From positions 746,501-810,500 of the forward strand of contig NZ_JAUTAE010000001.1 of NCBI RefSeq assembly GCF_030818415.1: a stretch of DNA of 64,000 nucleotides. The letters are read 5' to 3'. The translations under genes and the position numbers were made by a program. Source of the stretch: Sphingomonas sp. SORGH_AS_0950 (GTDB taxonomy: Bacteria > Pseudomonadota > Alphaproteobacteria > Sphingomonadales > Sphingomonadaceae). Numbering within the stretch: position 1 is the stretch's first letter; each line of letters begins with the position of its first letter. Below the pieces are notes generated by a model. It made no database searches. It saw only the letters and a list, made by a program, of their open reading frames with translations, and had not been told where the DNA came from. Positions 7,672 through 16,650 of the stretch are shown in pieces.

Positions 7672-8938
7672 CCCGCCCCCTTCCCCGGCGGACGACGCCC
7701 CCACCATCTGGAACAGCCCTGCCATGACGCGCCGCCTGCGCCGTCGCTATGCGGCGGAGCGGCGGTTCCGGTTGATCGGCATGGCAGCGGTCGCCCTGTC
7801 GGCGGCGTTCCTGGCCTTTCTGCTGATCACCATGGTGGCACAGGGGATTGGCGGCTTTACCCAGACGCGCGTCACCCTGCCCGTCGACCTGGCCGCTGCC
7901 GACCTGCCGGTAGAGCCCGCCCGGCTGAAGGGCCGCGGTGCCGACCTCGCGCTGGCGGGCGCGGGGCTGGAGCATGCGGTCGACGGCGCGGCGACCCAGG
8001 CCTTCGGCGCCGACGGCACCGACCTGTTGTCGCCGGGTGCGTGGATCGTGGTGCGCGATGCGATCAAGGCGGACCCGGCCCTGTTGCGCGGCACCACGCG
8101 CTTCTCGCTGCCCGTCGCCAGCGCCTATGACGTCGCCGCCAAGGGCGAAGGCACGCCCGAGGCCGAGGCGCTGGTCACGCGGCTCAAGGCCCGCGGCGTC
8201 CTGTCGACCGGGTGGAACCTGACCTTCCTGACCGATGCCGATGCGACCGATCCGACCCGCGTCGGCATCTGGGGCGCGGCCAAGGGATCGCTGCTGACCA
8301 TGCTGGTCACGCTGGCGCTGGCCTTCCCGATCGGGGTACTCGCCGCGCTCTATCTGGAGGAATATGCGCCGAAGAATCGCTGGACCGACCTGATCGAGGT
8401 GTCGATCAACAATCTCGCGGCGGTCCCGTCGATCATCTTCGGCCTGCTGGGGCTGGCGGTGTTCCTGGGCACGTTCGGCCTGCCGCGTTCGGCTCCGCTC
8501 GTCGGCGGGCTGACGCTGGCGTTGATGACGATGCCGGTCATCGTGATCGCGGGTCGCAACGCGATCAAGGCGGTGCCGCCGTCGATCCGTGACGCGGCGC
8601 TGGCGATCGGCGCCTCGCGGGTGCAGGTGATCTTTCACCATGTCCTGCCGCTCGCGCTGCCCGGCATCCTGACCGGCACGATCATCGGCATGGCCCGCGC
8701 GCTGGGCGAGACCGCGCCGCTGCTGATGATCGGCATGCGCGCCTTCATCGCCGCGCCGCCGCAGGGGCTGACCGATCCGGCGACCGTGCTGCCGGTGCAG
8801 ATCTTCCTGTGGTCCGATCAGGTCGATCGCGGCTTCATCGAAAAGACCTCCGCCGCGATCATCGTCCTGCTCGTCTTCCTGCTCGCGATGAACGGGCTGG
8901 CCATTTACCTCCGCAATCGGTTCGAGACACGCTGGTGA
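7664..8938 (+). CDS. pstA: Phosphate ABC transporter permease PstA
   Basis: 424 residues with an N-terminal cytoplasmic stretch, a first membrane segment ([18 protein letters not shown]), a roughly 150-residue periplasmic region of the DUF3333 kind, and the PstA permease core ([34 protein letters not shown], and the loop [20 protein letters not shown]). Works as the partner of PstC in the inner membrane. It starts eight bases before the pstC stop and its stop overlaps the GTG start of pstB. Confidence 0.92.
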   Translation: MNSPPPSPADDAPTIWNSPAMTRRLRRRYAAERRFRLIGMAAVALSAAFLAFLLITMVAQGIGGFTQTRVTLPVDLAAADLPVEPARLKGRGADLALAGAGLEHAVDGAATQAFGADGTDLLSPGAWIVVRDAIKADPALLRGTTRFSLPVASAYDVAAKGEGTPEAEALVTRLKARGVLSTGWNLTFLTDADATDPTRVGIWGAAKGSLLTMLVTLALAFPIGVLAALYLEEYAPKNRWTDLIEVSINNLAAVPSIIFGLLGLAVFLGTFGLPRSAPLVGGLTLALMTMPVIVIAGRNAIKAVPPSIRDAALAIGASRVQVIFHHVLPLALPGILTGTIIGMARALGETAPLLMIGMRAFIAAPPQGLTDPATVLPVQIFLWSDQVDRGFIEKTSAAIIVLLVFLLAMNGLAIYLRNRFETRW

Positions 8939-9696
8939 GCATTCCCAAGATAACCGCGCGCAACGTCAGCGTGTCCTACGGCGCCAAGCAGGCGATCCAC
9001 GACATTTCGATCGATGTCGAACGGGATCACGTCATCGCCTTTATCGGCCCGTCGGGCTGCGGCAAGTCGACCTTCCTGCGCACGCTCAACCGGATGAACG
9101 ATACCATCCCCTCGGCGCGGGTGTCGGGGGACGTGCGGCTGGACGGGCAGGACATCTATGCGCCCGAGATGGACGTGGTGCAGTTGCGCGCCCGCGTCGG
9201 CATGGTGTTCCAGAAGCCCAACCCCTTCCCCAAGTCGATCTACGAGAATGTCGCCTATGGTCCGCGCATCCATGGGCTGGCCGCGTCGCGCGGCGAACTC
9301 GACATGATCGTGGAGCGCTCGCTGACCCGCGCCGGGCTGTGGAACGAGGTGAAGGATCGGCTGTCGGAAAGCGGCACCGCGCTGTCGGGCGGGCAGCAGC
9401 AGCGTCTGTGCATCGCGCGCGCCATCGCGGTCGACCCCGAAGTGATCCTGATGGACGAGCCGTGCAGCGCGCTCGACCCGATCGCGACCGCGCGGATCGA
9501 GGAGCTGATCCACGACCTGCGCGGCCGCTACGCCATCGCGATCGTCACCCACAACATGCAGCAGGCGGCCCGCGTGTCGCAGCGCACCGCCTTTTTCCAT
9601 CTCGGCACGCTCGTCGAGTACGGGAAGACGTCCGACATCTTCACGAACCCGAAGGAAGAGCGGACGAAGGACTATATTACCGGCCGTTACGGCTGA
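8935..9696 (+). CDS. pstB: Phosphate ABC transporter ATPase PstB
   Basis: 253 residues from a GTG at 8935 that overlaps the pstA stop (GTGA). Walker A is GPSGCGKST, the Q-loop follows [12 protein letters not shown] (a PstB-typical string), the signature is [16 protein letters not shown], Walker B is [12 protein letters not shown], and the switch histidine is in IVTHNMQQA. It hydrolyses ATP at the cytoplasmic face to drive phosphate uptake. The motif set distinguishes it clearly from other ABC ATPases. Confidence 0.95.
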   Translation: MSIPKITARNVSVSYGAKQAIHDISIDVERDHVIAFIGPSGCGKSTFLRTLNRMNDTIPSARVSGDVRLDGQDIYAPEMDVVQLRARVGMVFQKPNPFPKSIYENVAYGPRIHGLAASRGELDMIVERSLTRAGLWNEVKDRLSESGTALSGGQQQRLCIARAIAVDPEVILMDEPCSALDPIATARIEELIHDLRGRYAIAIVTHNMQQAARVSQRTAFFHLGTLVEYGKTSDIFTNPKEERTKDYITGRYG

Positions 9697-9707
9697 GGAC
9701 GAGGATC

Positions 9708-10391
9708 ATGGACCACACCGTAAAGGCCTTCGACAACGATATCGGCCGCTTGCGCGGGCTGATCAGCCAGATGGGCGGATTGGCCGAGGAAGCGATCGCC
9801 AATGCGATCCGCGCGCTGCAACGCTCCGACCTGGAACTGGCGCGGAAAGTCCGCGAGGACGACAAGGCGATCGACCTGATCGAGGCGGAGGTCGAGCGGC
9901 TGGCGGTGCGCACCATCGCCCTGCGCGCGCCGATGGCCAACGACCTGCGCGAGGTCGTCGCCGCGCTGAAGATCGCCAGCGTCGTCGAGCGGATCGGCGA
10001 CTATGCCAAGAACATCGCCAAGCGCGTGCCGATGATCGAGAGCGAGGACCGGATCGAGCCCGTCTCCATCCTGCCCGCCATGGCCAAGATCGCCTCGGCG
10101 ATGGTGCATGACGTGCTCGACGCCTTTGCCGCGCGCGATGCCGAGGCGGCGGTCCGGGTCCGCGACAGCGACAACGCACTCGACGATTTCTACGATTCCA
10201 TCTTCCGCACGCTCGTCACCCATATGGTCGAGAATCCCAAGACGATCGGACAGGTCGCGCACCTGCTGTTCATCGCCAAGAATCTCGAACGCATCGGCGA
10301 CCATGCGACGAACGTCGCGGAGATGGTCTATTTCGCCGCCACCGGTACCCAGATGGGTGAGCGGGATCGCGGCGGTACTTGGCCTTCTTGA
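9708..10391 (+). CDS. phoU: Phosphate signalling protein PhoU
   Basis: 227 residues in two three-helix PhoU repeats; each ends in a metal-binding signature: ERIGDYAKNIAKR in the first and ERIGDHATNVAEM in the second. PhoU links PstB transport state to PhoR so that the regulon stays silent when phosphate is plentiful. The gene follows pstB after 11 bases, with GAGGA before the ATG, and precedes phoB by 13 bases, so the whole set is likely one transcript. Confidence 0.94.
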   Translation: MDHTVKAFDNDIGRLRGLISQMGGLAEEAIANAIRALQRSDLELARKVREDDKAIDLIEAEVERLAVRTIALRAPMANDLREVVAALKIASVVERIGDYAKNIAKRVPMIESEDRIEPVSILPAMAKIASAMVHDVLDAFAARDAEAAVRVRDSDNALDDFYDSIFRTLVTHMVENPKTIGQVAHLLFIAKNLERIGDHATNVAEMVYFAATGTQMGERDRGGTWPS

Positions 10392-10404
10392 GGGAACAGG
10401 CACC

Positions 10405-11097
10405 ATGGCACGGGTAAAGATGTTGCTGGTCGAAGACGATGCCGCGCTGGCGGAACTGCTCGTCTTCCATTTCAAGCGCGAGGATTTCGAGGTCGCCCAC
10501 ACGCCCGACGGCGAGGAGGCGCTGTTGCTGGCGCGCGAGAGCACGCCCGACATCGTCCTGCTCGACTGGATGGTCGAGGGGATTTCGGGGATCGAAGTCT
10601 GCCGCCGCCTGCGCCGTTCGCCCGAAACTGCGAACGTGCCGATCATCATGCTGACCGCGCGCGGCGAGGAAGAGGACCGGGTGCGCGGGCTGGAGACGGG
10701 CGCGGACGATTATGTCACCAAGCCCTTCTCCCCGCGCGAACTGGTCGCGCGCGTCGGCGCGGTGCTGCGCCGCGTCCGCCCGGCGCTGGCGGGCGAGGCG
10801 CTGACCTATGCCGATATCGAGATGGACACGGTCGGCCACAAGGTCCGCCGCGCGGGCGAGGTCGTCTCGCTCGGGCCGACCGAGTTCCGCCTCCTGAAGC
10901 ATTTCCTGGAACATCCAGGCTGGGTCTTCTCGCGCGAGCGGCTGCTCGACGCGGTATGGGGTCACGATTCGGATATCGAGAGCCGGACGGTCGACGTCCA
11001 TATCCGCCGTCTGCGCAAGGCGATCAATGTCGGCGACCGGCCCGATATCATCCGCACCGTGCGCTCGGCAGGCTATTCGCTCGACGCAGGGGGCTGA
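10405..11097 (+). CDS. phoB: Phosphate-regulon response regulator PhoB
   Basis: 230 residues: a receiver domain with the acidic pair at E10-D11-D12, phosphoacceptor D54 (IVLLDWM) and the conserved Lys in DDYVTKPFSPREL, then an OmpR/PhoB winged helix (GPTEFRLLKHFLEHPGWVFSR in pieces, and VDVHIRRLRKAI). DIVLLDWMVEG and TGADDY are typical of PhoB. It activates Pho-box promoters, including the candidate site at 5160. A GAGGGAACAGG stretch lies in front of the ATG. Placement at the end of the pst operon rather than beside phoR is usual in alphaproteobacteria. Confidence 0.94.
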   Translation: MARVKMLLVEDDAALAELLVFHFKREDFEVAHTPDGEEALLLARESTPDIVLLDWMVEGISGIEVCRRLRRSPETANVPIIMLTARGEEEDRVRGLETGADDYVTKPFSPRELVARVGAVLRRVRPALAGEALTYADIEMDTVGHKVRRAGEVVSLGPTEFRLLKHFLEHPGWVFSRERLLDAVWGHDSDIESRTVDVHIRRLRKAINVGDRPDIIRTVRSAGYSLDAGG

Positions 11098-11209
11098 ACG
11101 TGAACGGGCCGTCAGAATTGGGCCGGGTGCGAAACGATGGAGCCAAGTCGCGGGTGGGGCGTTCAATCCACCGCGCTAACGCACTTGCGCTTCTGAACAG
11201 GAGATTCGC

Positions 11210-11560
11210 ATGAAGCTCGTAATTCTGGCGGCCGCCACGCTGATGGCAGCCCCCGCCCTCGCCCAGACGACCACCCAGGCAGACGCCACGGCCCAGGCCG
11301 GTGCCAGCACCGGACAGACCGGCACCACCGCGTCGGCCGACGCCTCGATGCAGGCCAGTGCCTCGGCCGGGACGGAAACGCCGGGCGGCTATCAGCCCGC
11401 GCAGCCGCCGATGGCCTCGCCCCCCGCCCCCGGCGTGCCGGTCATCTTCAAACAGGCGCCGAGCCCCGAACAGGCCTATCCGGCCCCGGCCGCGCTGAAG
11501 AGCTATCCGATCTGCAAGAAGGGCCAGTTCGACCAGTGTCGCCAGCGCGGCGGCAAGTGA
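11210..11560 (+). CDS. Small secreted low-complexity protein
   Basis: 116 residues with a clear signal peptide (MKLVILAAATLMAAPALAQ). The mature part begins with an Ala/Thr/Gln/Ser-rich low-complexity segment, passes through a Pro-rich stretch (PPMASPPAPGVPVI) and ends with two cysteines in YPICKKGQFDQCRQRGGK. CAGGAGATTCGC precedes the ATG. It is followed by a strong terminator. I do not recognise a function; small exported proteins of this composition are common in sphingomonads. It stands alone behind phoB with 112 bp between. Confidence 0.8.
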   Translation: MKLVILAAATLMAAPALAQTTTQADATAQAGASTGQTGTTASADASMQASASAGTETPGGYQPAQPPMASPPAPGVPVIFKQAPSPEQAYPAPAALKSYPICKKGQFDQCRQRGGK

Positions 11561-11588
11561 TCGCCTGACCCGATTGCTCCGACGAAGC

Positions 11589-11617
11589 GCCGATCCTCTC
11601 GCGAGGGTCGGCGTTTT
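11589..11617 (+). terminator. Rho-independent terminator after the small secreted-protein gene
   Basis: GCCGATCCTC and GAGGGTCGGC form a ten-pair stem (one T-G pair) around the loop TCGC, followed by GTTTT. It lies 28 bases after the stop at 11560 and just before the converging DUF2794 gene. Confidence 0.8.
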
Positions 11618-11630
11618 GCCGTCAGTGCGG

Positions 11631-11963
11631 CTATTCCTCGACCAGCTTCATCAGGCGGCGTTCGACCGGCGCCAGCACCGGCCCCAGCTCATGTCCGCGC
11701 TTCAGCACCGCCCCGGCCTCGCCGATGAGCGCCCACATGCCTTGGCGGTTGCGCAGCGCCGGGCGCTTCTCGATCCGGTATTCCGGCCGCTCGGCGGTAC
11801 GGCGAAAGGCCGAGAAGATCGCGGCGTCGCGCCCCAGATCCATCGCATAGTCGCGCCAGTGTCCAGCCGCGACCATCCGACCATACAGGTCTAGGATGCG
11901 GTTCAACTCGGCACGCTCGAACCCCACCTGCCCCGGTGCCTTCGGAAACGGGACGATCCCCAT
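11631..11963 (-). CDS. DUF2794 domain-containing protein
   Basis: 110 residues. The pattern FERAELNRILDLYGRMVAAG near the N terminus, WRDYAMDLG, and the C-terminal RRLMKLVEE match the DUF2794 family of alphaproteobacteria, whose function is unknown. No signal peptide or membrane segment. Its start codon overlaps the cysE stop as TGATG, so it is translated with cysE; this pairing recurs in sphingomonads. Confidence 0.82.
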   Translation of the reverse strand: MGIVPFPKAPGQVGFERAELNRILDLYGRMVAAGHWRDYAMDLGRDAAIFSAFRRTAERPEYRIEKRPALRNRQGMWALIGEAGAVLKRGHELGPVLAPVERRLMKLVEE

Positions 11964-12652
11964 CAGGCGCGGTCGCGCTCGATATTCTGCTCGGCCAGCA
12001 CCGTGTCGAGCTGCCGCCGCAGCGTGTCCAGCTCGCACCGCAGCATCTCGATCTTCTGGGTCTGGGGGTCGAACACCTCCGAGCAGGGCGTACCATAAGG
12101 GACGAAGCGCTTCTCGGGCGCCGCGCCGCCCTCGACCATCGTCGGCCTTGCCGGAATGCCGACCATCACCGCGCCCTCGGGCACGTCGCGGGTGACGACC
12201 GCATTGGCCCCCACCCGTGCGCGCGGACCGATCGTGATCGGGCCGAGCACCTGCGCGCCCGATCCGACGATCGAACCGTCCATCAGCGTCGGATGCCGCT
12301 TGCCCGCCACGCCATTGTCGGGGCTGGTCCCGCCCAGCGTCACGCATTGATAGATGGTGACGTCGTCGCCGATCTCCGCCGTCTCGCCGATCACGACGAA
12401 GCCATGGTCGATGAAGAAATTCCGCCCGATCTTCGCACCCGGATGGATGTCGATCGCGGTCAGGAAGCGGGTGAAATGATTGACCAGCCGCGCGAGAAAG
12501 AAGGCGCGCGACCGGTAGAGCCGATGCGCCACGCGGTGCCCCGCCAGGGCCCAGACGCCCGGATAGAGCAGGATCTCGGCACGCGAGTGCGGAGCGGGGT
12601 CACGAGCCCGGATCGAATCGAGATAAGCGGCCAATCGGCTCGGCATGAGCAT
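11963..12652 (-). CDS. cysE: Serine O-acetyltransferase
   Basis: 229 residues. After an N-terminal helical part (ILLYPGVWALAGHRVAHRLY) comes a left-handed beta-helix with hexapeptide repeats: DIHPGAKIG, FFIDHGFVVIGETAEIGDDV, TLGGTSPDNGVAGKRHP, and PITIGPRARVGANAVV. This is the CysE signature. It acetylates serine with acetyl-CoA as the first committed step of cysteine synthesis. It is divergent from a TauE-type sulfite exporter at 12798, which suggests a common sulfur-metabolism theme. The C terminus is extended by a coiled helix (KIEMLRCELDTLRRQLDTVL) absent from short CysE forms. Confidence 0.92.
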   Translation of the reverse strand: MLMPSRLAAYLDSIRARDPAPHSRAEILLYPGVWALAGHRVAHRLYRSRAFFLARLVNHFTRFLTAIDIHPGAKIGRNFFIDHGFVVIGETAEIGDDVTIYQCVTLGGTSPDNGVAGKRHPTLMDGSIVGSGAQVLGPITIGPRARVGANAVVTRDVPEGAVMVGIPARPTMVEGGAAPEKRFVPYGTPCSEVFDPQTQKIEMLRCELDTLRRQLDTVLAEQNIERDRA

Positions 12653-12797
12653 GTCCCCAGATGCGATACCGGCATTTAAGCACGGCTTTTCCTGAATTCC
12701 AGATAGGCGTGGAACCTTGGCGGACGCGACAAAGTCTATCTTTGTTGCAGCCACGCTTCGGGCACGGCATGGGCCGGGCGTCACAGGGTAAGGAGAG

Positions 12798-13565
12798 ATG
12801 ATGGACCCGACCAGTAGCGAATGGATCCATATCCTGCCCTTTATCGGCGTCGGATTTGCCGCCCAGGTGGTCGATGGCGCTTTGGGCATGGCGTTCGGGG
12901 TGATTTCCAATACCCTGCTGATCAGCCTGGGCGTGCCCCCGGCAGCCGCGTCGGCGGGGGTGCACAGCGTCGAGACCTTCACGACCGCCGTATCGGGGAT
13001 CAGTCATGCGGTGCATCGCAACGTCAACTGGCGGCTGTTCCTGCGGTTGATGATTCCGGGCGTCATCGGCGGTGCGCTGGGCGCCTATGTCCTGTCCAAT
13101 ATCGATGCGGCGGTGGTGAAGCCGTTCATCCTCGCCTATCTGACCGCGATCGGCATCTATCTCCTGATCCGTGCCTGGCGGCACAAGGCGCATAGCCGCG
13201 AGCCGAAGGTGGTCGAGCCGCTGGGCTTTCTCGGCGGGTTTCTCGATGCGGCGGGCGGCGGCGGATGGGGGCCGGTCGTGACCTCCAACCTGCTGGCCCA
13301 GGGCGCGGCGCCGCGGACGACGATCGGGACGGTCAACACCGCCGAATTCTTCCTGACCGCGACGATCTCGGCGACCTTCATCACCCAACTGGGTTGGGAG
13401 GCGTTCACCATGGCGACGGTGGGGCTGCTGATCGGCGGCATCTGCGCCGCGCCGTTCGGCGCGATGCTGGCCAAGCGCGTTCCCGCGCGGGTGCTGCTGA
13501 CGCTGGTCGGCGTCATCCTGACCCTGACCAGCCTTTGGGGTTTCTATCAGGCCATGAAGGGCTGA
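12798..13565 (+). CDS. TauE/SafE-family sulfite exporter
   Basis: 255 residues with about seven or eight hydrophobic segments. The family signatures are visible: GFAAQVVDGALGMAFGVISN in the first repeat and GGFLDAAGGGGWGPVVTSNL in the second. These transporters move sulfite, sulfoacetate or other small anions across the inner membrane. AAGGAGAG lies directly before the ATGATG start. Divergent from cysE, so sulfite or a sulfur intermediate is a reasonable guess for the substrate, but it is a guess. Confidence 0.85.
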   Translation: MMDPTSSEWIHILPFIGVGFAAQVVDGALGMAFGVISNTLLISLGVPPAAASAGVHSVETFTTAVSGISHAVHRNVNWRLFLRLMIPGVIGGALGAYVLSNIDAAVVKPFILAYLTAIGIYLLIRAWRHKAHSREPKVVEPLGFLGGFLDAAGGGGWGPVVTSNLLAQGAAPRTTIGTVNTAEFFLTATISATFITQLGWEAFTMATVGLLIGGICAAPFGAMLAKRVPARVLLTLVGVILTLTSLWGFYQAMKG

Positions 13566-13579
13566 CCAGCAAGAGCGAT

Positions 13580-13608
13580 GGGGCGCCCGGCCCATGCCGG
13601 CGCGCCCC
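13580..13608. terminator. Bidirectional stem-loop between converging genes
   Basis: GGGGCGC-CCGGC, loop CCAT, GCCGG-(C)-GCGCCCC forms a twelve-pair stem with one bulge, between the stop at 13565 and the stop of the AhpD-like gene at 13617. There is no run of T, so it may only pause or protect transcripts. Confidence 0.5.
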
Positions 13609-13616
13609 TCGACCGG

Positions 13617-14138
13617 TTAGGCGATCGCCGCGTGGACGGTCGCCACCGCCTGCATCACCGCCGCGATACGGACCGAGGTCTGGATGACCTCCGCCGTGAC
13701 GCCCGCCTTCTTCAGCACCGCCTCATGCGCGTCGATGCACATGCCGCAGCCGTTCATCGCCGACACGGCGAGGCTGAACAGCTCGAAATCGATCTTGTCG
13801 ATGCCCGGCGCGCCGATCACGTTCATGCGCAGCTTGGCGGGCATGTTGCGATATTCCTGGTTCCCGGCCAGGTGCGTGAAGCGGTAATAGACATTGTTCA
13901 TCGCCATCACCGCCGCCGCCGCGCGCGCCGCATTGGCCGCCTCGGCCGACAGCTTGGGGGCGCATTCGGCTTCCGCCGCCTCGACCAGCGGCTTGTGGCC
14001 CGAGCCATGCGCACAGGCGAGCAGCAGGCCGTATTTGCGCTGGTCGTTCAGCACCGGCTCGTTGATCAGCGAGCCGACGTTCAGGCGGATGTCCTTGGCG
14101 AAATCGGGCAGCTGCCCGGCAAATTCCTTGAGCGACAT
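13617..14138 (-). CDS. ahpD: AhpD-like carboxymuconolactone-decarboxylase-family protein
   Basis: 173 residues. The redox centre NGCGMCIDAHE holds C131-x-x-C134 and a conserved His at 138, as in AhpD, the protein that reduces AhpC in organisms without AhpF. The helical body (KYGLLLACAHGSGH, MAMNNVYYRFTHL) matches. It follows ahpC in the same direction with 121 bp between, and no AhpF-type reductase is seen nearby, supporting the AhpD role. Electron donor is not visible here. Confidence 0.88.
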   Translation of the reverse strand: MSLKEFAGQLPDFAKDIRLNVGSLINEPVLNDQRKYGLLLACAHGSGHKPLVEAAEAECAPKLSAEAANAARAAAAVMAMNNVYYRFTHLAGNQEYRNMPAKLRMNVIGAPGIDKIDFELFSLAVSAMNGCGMCIDAHEAVLKKAGVTAEVIQTSVRIAAVMQAVATVHAAIA

Positions 14139-14259
14139 GGATGGAATGCTCCAGATGTGCGACGCCCCAGTCCGGGCCGTCGATCGCACGGGACCGACGA
14201 CCCTCGCCGGGGCGCCTGAAAGATGGGCCGAGGGACGATGCCGCCCCCCGACGCTAGGA

Positions 14260-14805
14260 TTACTCGGCCGCGAGCTGGAGGACGTCGTCGCCCTTGTTCC
14301 AGTTGCACGGGCACAGCTCGTCGGTCTGCAGCGCGTCGAGGACACGCAGCGTCTCCGCCGGGTTGCGGCCGACGTTCAGGCCGTTGATCGTGACATGCTG
14401 GATGACATTGTCGGGGTCGATGATGAAGGTCGCGCGGTAGGCGACATGCTCATTCTTGTCGACGATGCCCAGCGCGTCGGCCAGGACGCGGCCATTGTCC
14501 GCGATCCAGGGGAAATCGGCCGCGGCCAGATCCGGGTCCGACTTGCGCCATGCCAGGTGGACGTGCGCGGTGTCGGTCGACGCGCCGATCAGCACGGCGT
14601 CGCGATCCTCGAAATCGCCCTTCAGCTCGGAATAGCCGACGATCTCGGTCGGGCAGACGAAGGTGAAGTCCTTCGGCCAGTAGAACAGGACCTTCCACTT
14701 GCCCTCGTACGACGTGTCGCTGATCGTCTCGCCGGCGGGCAGCGCGCTGGTGCCCTGCTGGACGGGAACGGTGAATGCGGGGAGCTTGTCTCCAACGGTC
14801 AACAT
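14260..14805 (-). CDS. ahpC: Peroxiredoxin AhpC
   Basis: 181 residues. The peroxidatic cysteine C51 sits in KDFTFVCPTEI and the C-terminal ELCPCNW carries C165 and C167 as resolving cysteines, the pattern of the AhpC forms that pair with AhpD. It reduces hydrogen peroxide, organic peroxides and peroxynitrite in the cytoplasm. AAGGAGGC lies in front of the ATG. It is divergent from oxyR at 14960, the usual layout for OxyR control. Confidence 0.94.
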   Translation of the reverse strand: MLTVGDKLPAFTVPVQQGTSALPAGETISDTSYEGKWKVLFYWPKDFTFVCPTEIVGYSELKGDFEDRDAVLIGASTDTAHVHLAWRKSDPDLAAADFPWIADNGRVLADALGIVDKNEHVAYRATFIIDPDNVIQHVTINGLNVGRNPAETLRVLDALQTDELCPCNWNKGDDVLQLAAE

Positions 14806-14959
14806 GGCAATGTGCCTCCTTCTCTAGAAATTCGGCTCCAGCCATCCTCTCGCACGATCGGCGGTTCGACCGCCTGTATTCGTTGTACCGACGGATATGG
14901 GGACTGGCGCCTTTGATCCAACAAGCTATTTGTCACATGGCAATCGACTGAGACGATCA

Positions 14960-15862
14960 ATGGCCGCGACCTATCTACCGACCCTGAAACAGCTTCAATA
15001 TCTCGTGGCCTTGCAGGACCATGGCCATTTCGGCCGGGCCGCCGACGCCTGCTTCGTGACCCAGTCGACCCTGTCGGCGGGCCTGCGCGAGCTGGAAACG
15101 CTGATCGGCGTGACGTTGGTCGAGCGGACCCGGCGCGTGGTGCGCTTCACCCCGCTGGGCGAGCGGATCGCCGACAAGGCGCGCCGGGTGCTGCGCGAGG
15201 CGGACGAGCTGGGCGACATGGCGCGCGCCGCCGGACGTCCGCTGTCGGGCGAGATGCGCATGTCGGTCATCCCGACCATCGCGCCCTTCATGCTGCCGCG
15301 CATCCTGCCCCGACTCCGCCGCGACTTTCCCGACCTGAAGCTGTTCCTGCGCGAGGAGCCCAGCGGCCCCGCCTGCGAGCGGCTGCACAATGGCCGTACC
15401 GACTGCGTGCTGCTCGCCCTGCCCTTCGCCTGTGGCGAGGTGACCGCCGAGCCGCTGTTCGACGACCGGCTGTTCGTCGCCTTCCCGACCGACGAGGATC
15501 ACAGCCCGCCGCCCGCCTTCCCGGCGTCGGCGATTGACGAGAACCGGCTGCTGCTGCTCGAGGACGGGCATTGCCTCAAGGATCATGCGCTCGCGGCGTG
15601 CAATCGCCCCGAGTTGCGGGCCGAGGCGACGATGCTGGGCACCTCGCTCCACACCATCGTTCAGATGGTGGACAATGGGCTGGGCATGACGATGCTGCCC
15701 GAAATGGCGCTGCGGTCGGGTATCCTCGACAATACCAACATCACCGCGCGGCCGCTCGATGCCGACAATGCCGTGCGCAAGATCGCGCTGGTCTGGCGCC
15801 GGGCGAGCCCGCGCGAGAAGGATTTCCGGCTGCTCGCCCAGGTGCTGGCGGAAGCGGCCTGA
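14960..15862 (+). CDS. oxyR: Hydrogen-peroxide sensor/activator OxyR
   Basis: 300 residues of LysR type: N-terminal winged helix (KQLQYLVALQDHGHFGRAAD) and a sensing domain with two cysteines, C205 and C214, in EDGHCLKDHALAAC. Their spacing matches the disulfide pair of OxyR, which forms on exposure to peroxide. Divergent from ahpC with 154 bp between, consistent with control of ahpC/ahpD. That intergenic stretch contains the perfect inverted repeat GGCGGT-TCG-ACCGCC (14860-14874), whose role I cannot assign. The ATG at 14960 is chosen because the winged helix starts eight residues later. Confidence 0.93.
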   Translation: MAATYLPTLKQLQYLVALQDHGHFGRAADACFVTQSTLSAGLRELETLIGVTLVERTRRVVRFTPLGERIADKARRVLREADELGDMARAAGRPLSGEMRMSVIPTIAPFMLPRILPRLRRDFPDLKLFLREEPSGPACERLHNGRTDCVLLALPFACGEVTAEPLFDDRLFVAFPTDEDHSPPPAFPASAIDENRLLLLEDGHCLKDHALAACNRPELRAEATMLGTSLHTIVQMVDNGLGMTMLPEMALRSGILDNTNITARPLDADNAVRKIALVWRRASPREKDFRLLAQVLAEAA

Positions 15863-15910
15863 TCGATCGCGTTCATCGACACCCATCGATTTGCAAAGGA
15901 GTTTTGGCCC

Positions 15911-16537
15911 ATGACTCATCCAGCGAAGCGCATGCTGGCGGCCCTGCCGATCGCGGCTCTGGTGATGCTGGGCGCCTGCGGGCGGGGACGGGACGAGCGA
16001 GAGGCGCCCGCCGCCCCCTCCGCCACGGCGGTCACGGCGCCCGCGCAGGAAGCGCCCTTCGTCGCCGACCGGCCGATGGCGCCGACCCGCACCATCCTGG
16101 ACAATGCGGCCGCGACGCCTTCGCTCTCATCGCTGGTCGCGGCGATCCGCGCGGCCTCGCTCTCGACCACGCTGGCGGGCCCCGGCCCCTTCACGCTGTT
16201 CGCGCCGACCAATGCGGCGTTCGGGCGGCTCGCCCCCGGCGTCGAGGCGCAGCTGCTCCAGCCCGCCAACCAGGCCTCGCTGGTCCGCGTGCTGCGCTAT
16301 CATCTGGTACCGGGGGTAGTGACGGTGACCGAGCTGCAACGGCGTATCGCGGCGGGCGGCGGGACCGCCACGCTGATGACGGCGCAGGGCGAACCGCTGA
16401 CCCTCAGCATGACCCAGTCGGTCATCACCCTGACCGATGGCGGCGGGAACAAGAGCTATATCGAGGCGGGCGACATGCGTCAGGCCAATGGCATGATCCA
16501 CATCGTGAACGGTGTATTGGTGCCAAAACTGGATTAA
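15911..16537 (+). CDS. Fasciclin-domain lipoprotein
   Basis: 208 residues. Lipoprotein signal with lipobox LGAC (Cys about residue 23), then a charged and Ala/Pro-rich linker and one FAS1 domain: SLSSLVAAIRAASLSTTLAG, the family box GPGPFTLFAPTNAAFGRL, then VLRYHLVPG and GMIHIVNGVLVPKLD. FAS1 domains mediate adhesion between cells or to matrix; in bacteria the function is mostly unknown. It lies 48 bp behind oxyR in the same direction, with AAAGGAG before the ATG, and is followed by a second FAS1 gene. Confidence 0.88.
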   Translation: MTHPAKRMLAALPIAALVMLGACGRGRDEREAPAAPSATAVTAPAQEAPFVADRPMAPTRTILDNAAATPSLSSLVAAIRAASLSTTLAGPGPFTLFAPTNAAFGRLAPGVEAQLLQPANQASLVRVLRYHLVPGVVTVTELQRRIAAGGGTATLMTAQGEPLTLSMTQSVITLTDGGGNKSYIEAGDMRQANGMIHIVNGVLVPKLD

Positions 16538-16650
16538 GTGCGTTACCCTCGACGGGACGTCCGTTTCGCAACCGGTTCGGATGTTCTGCCCTTCCACGCG
16601 GCGTGGGCCCCTATGTGTGCTCCGCCGCCCATAGACGGGAATATGCTTTC

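Noticed and set aside
14806..14959. OxyR binding site between ahpC and oxyR
   Set aside because: No run of ATAG-N7-CTAT-type half-sites can be read with confidence; only the unrelated palindrome GGCGGT-TCG-ACCGCC stands out.
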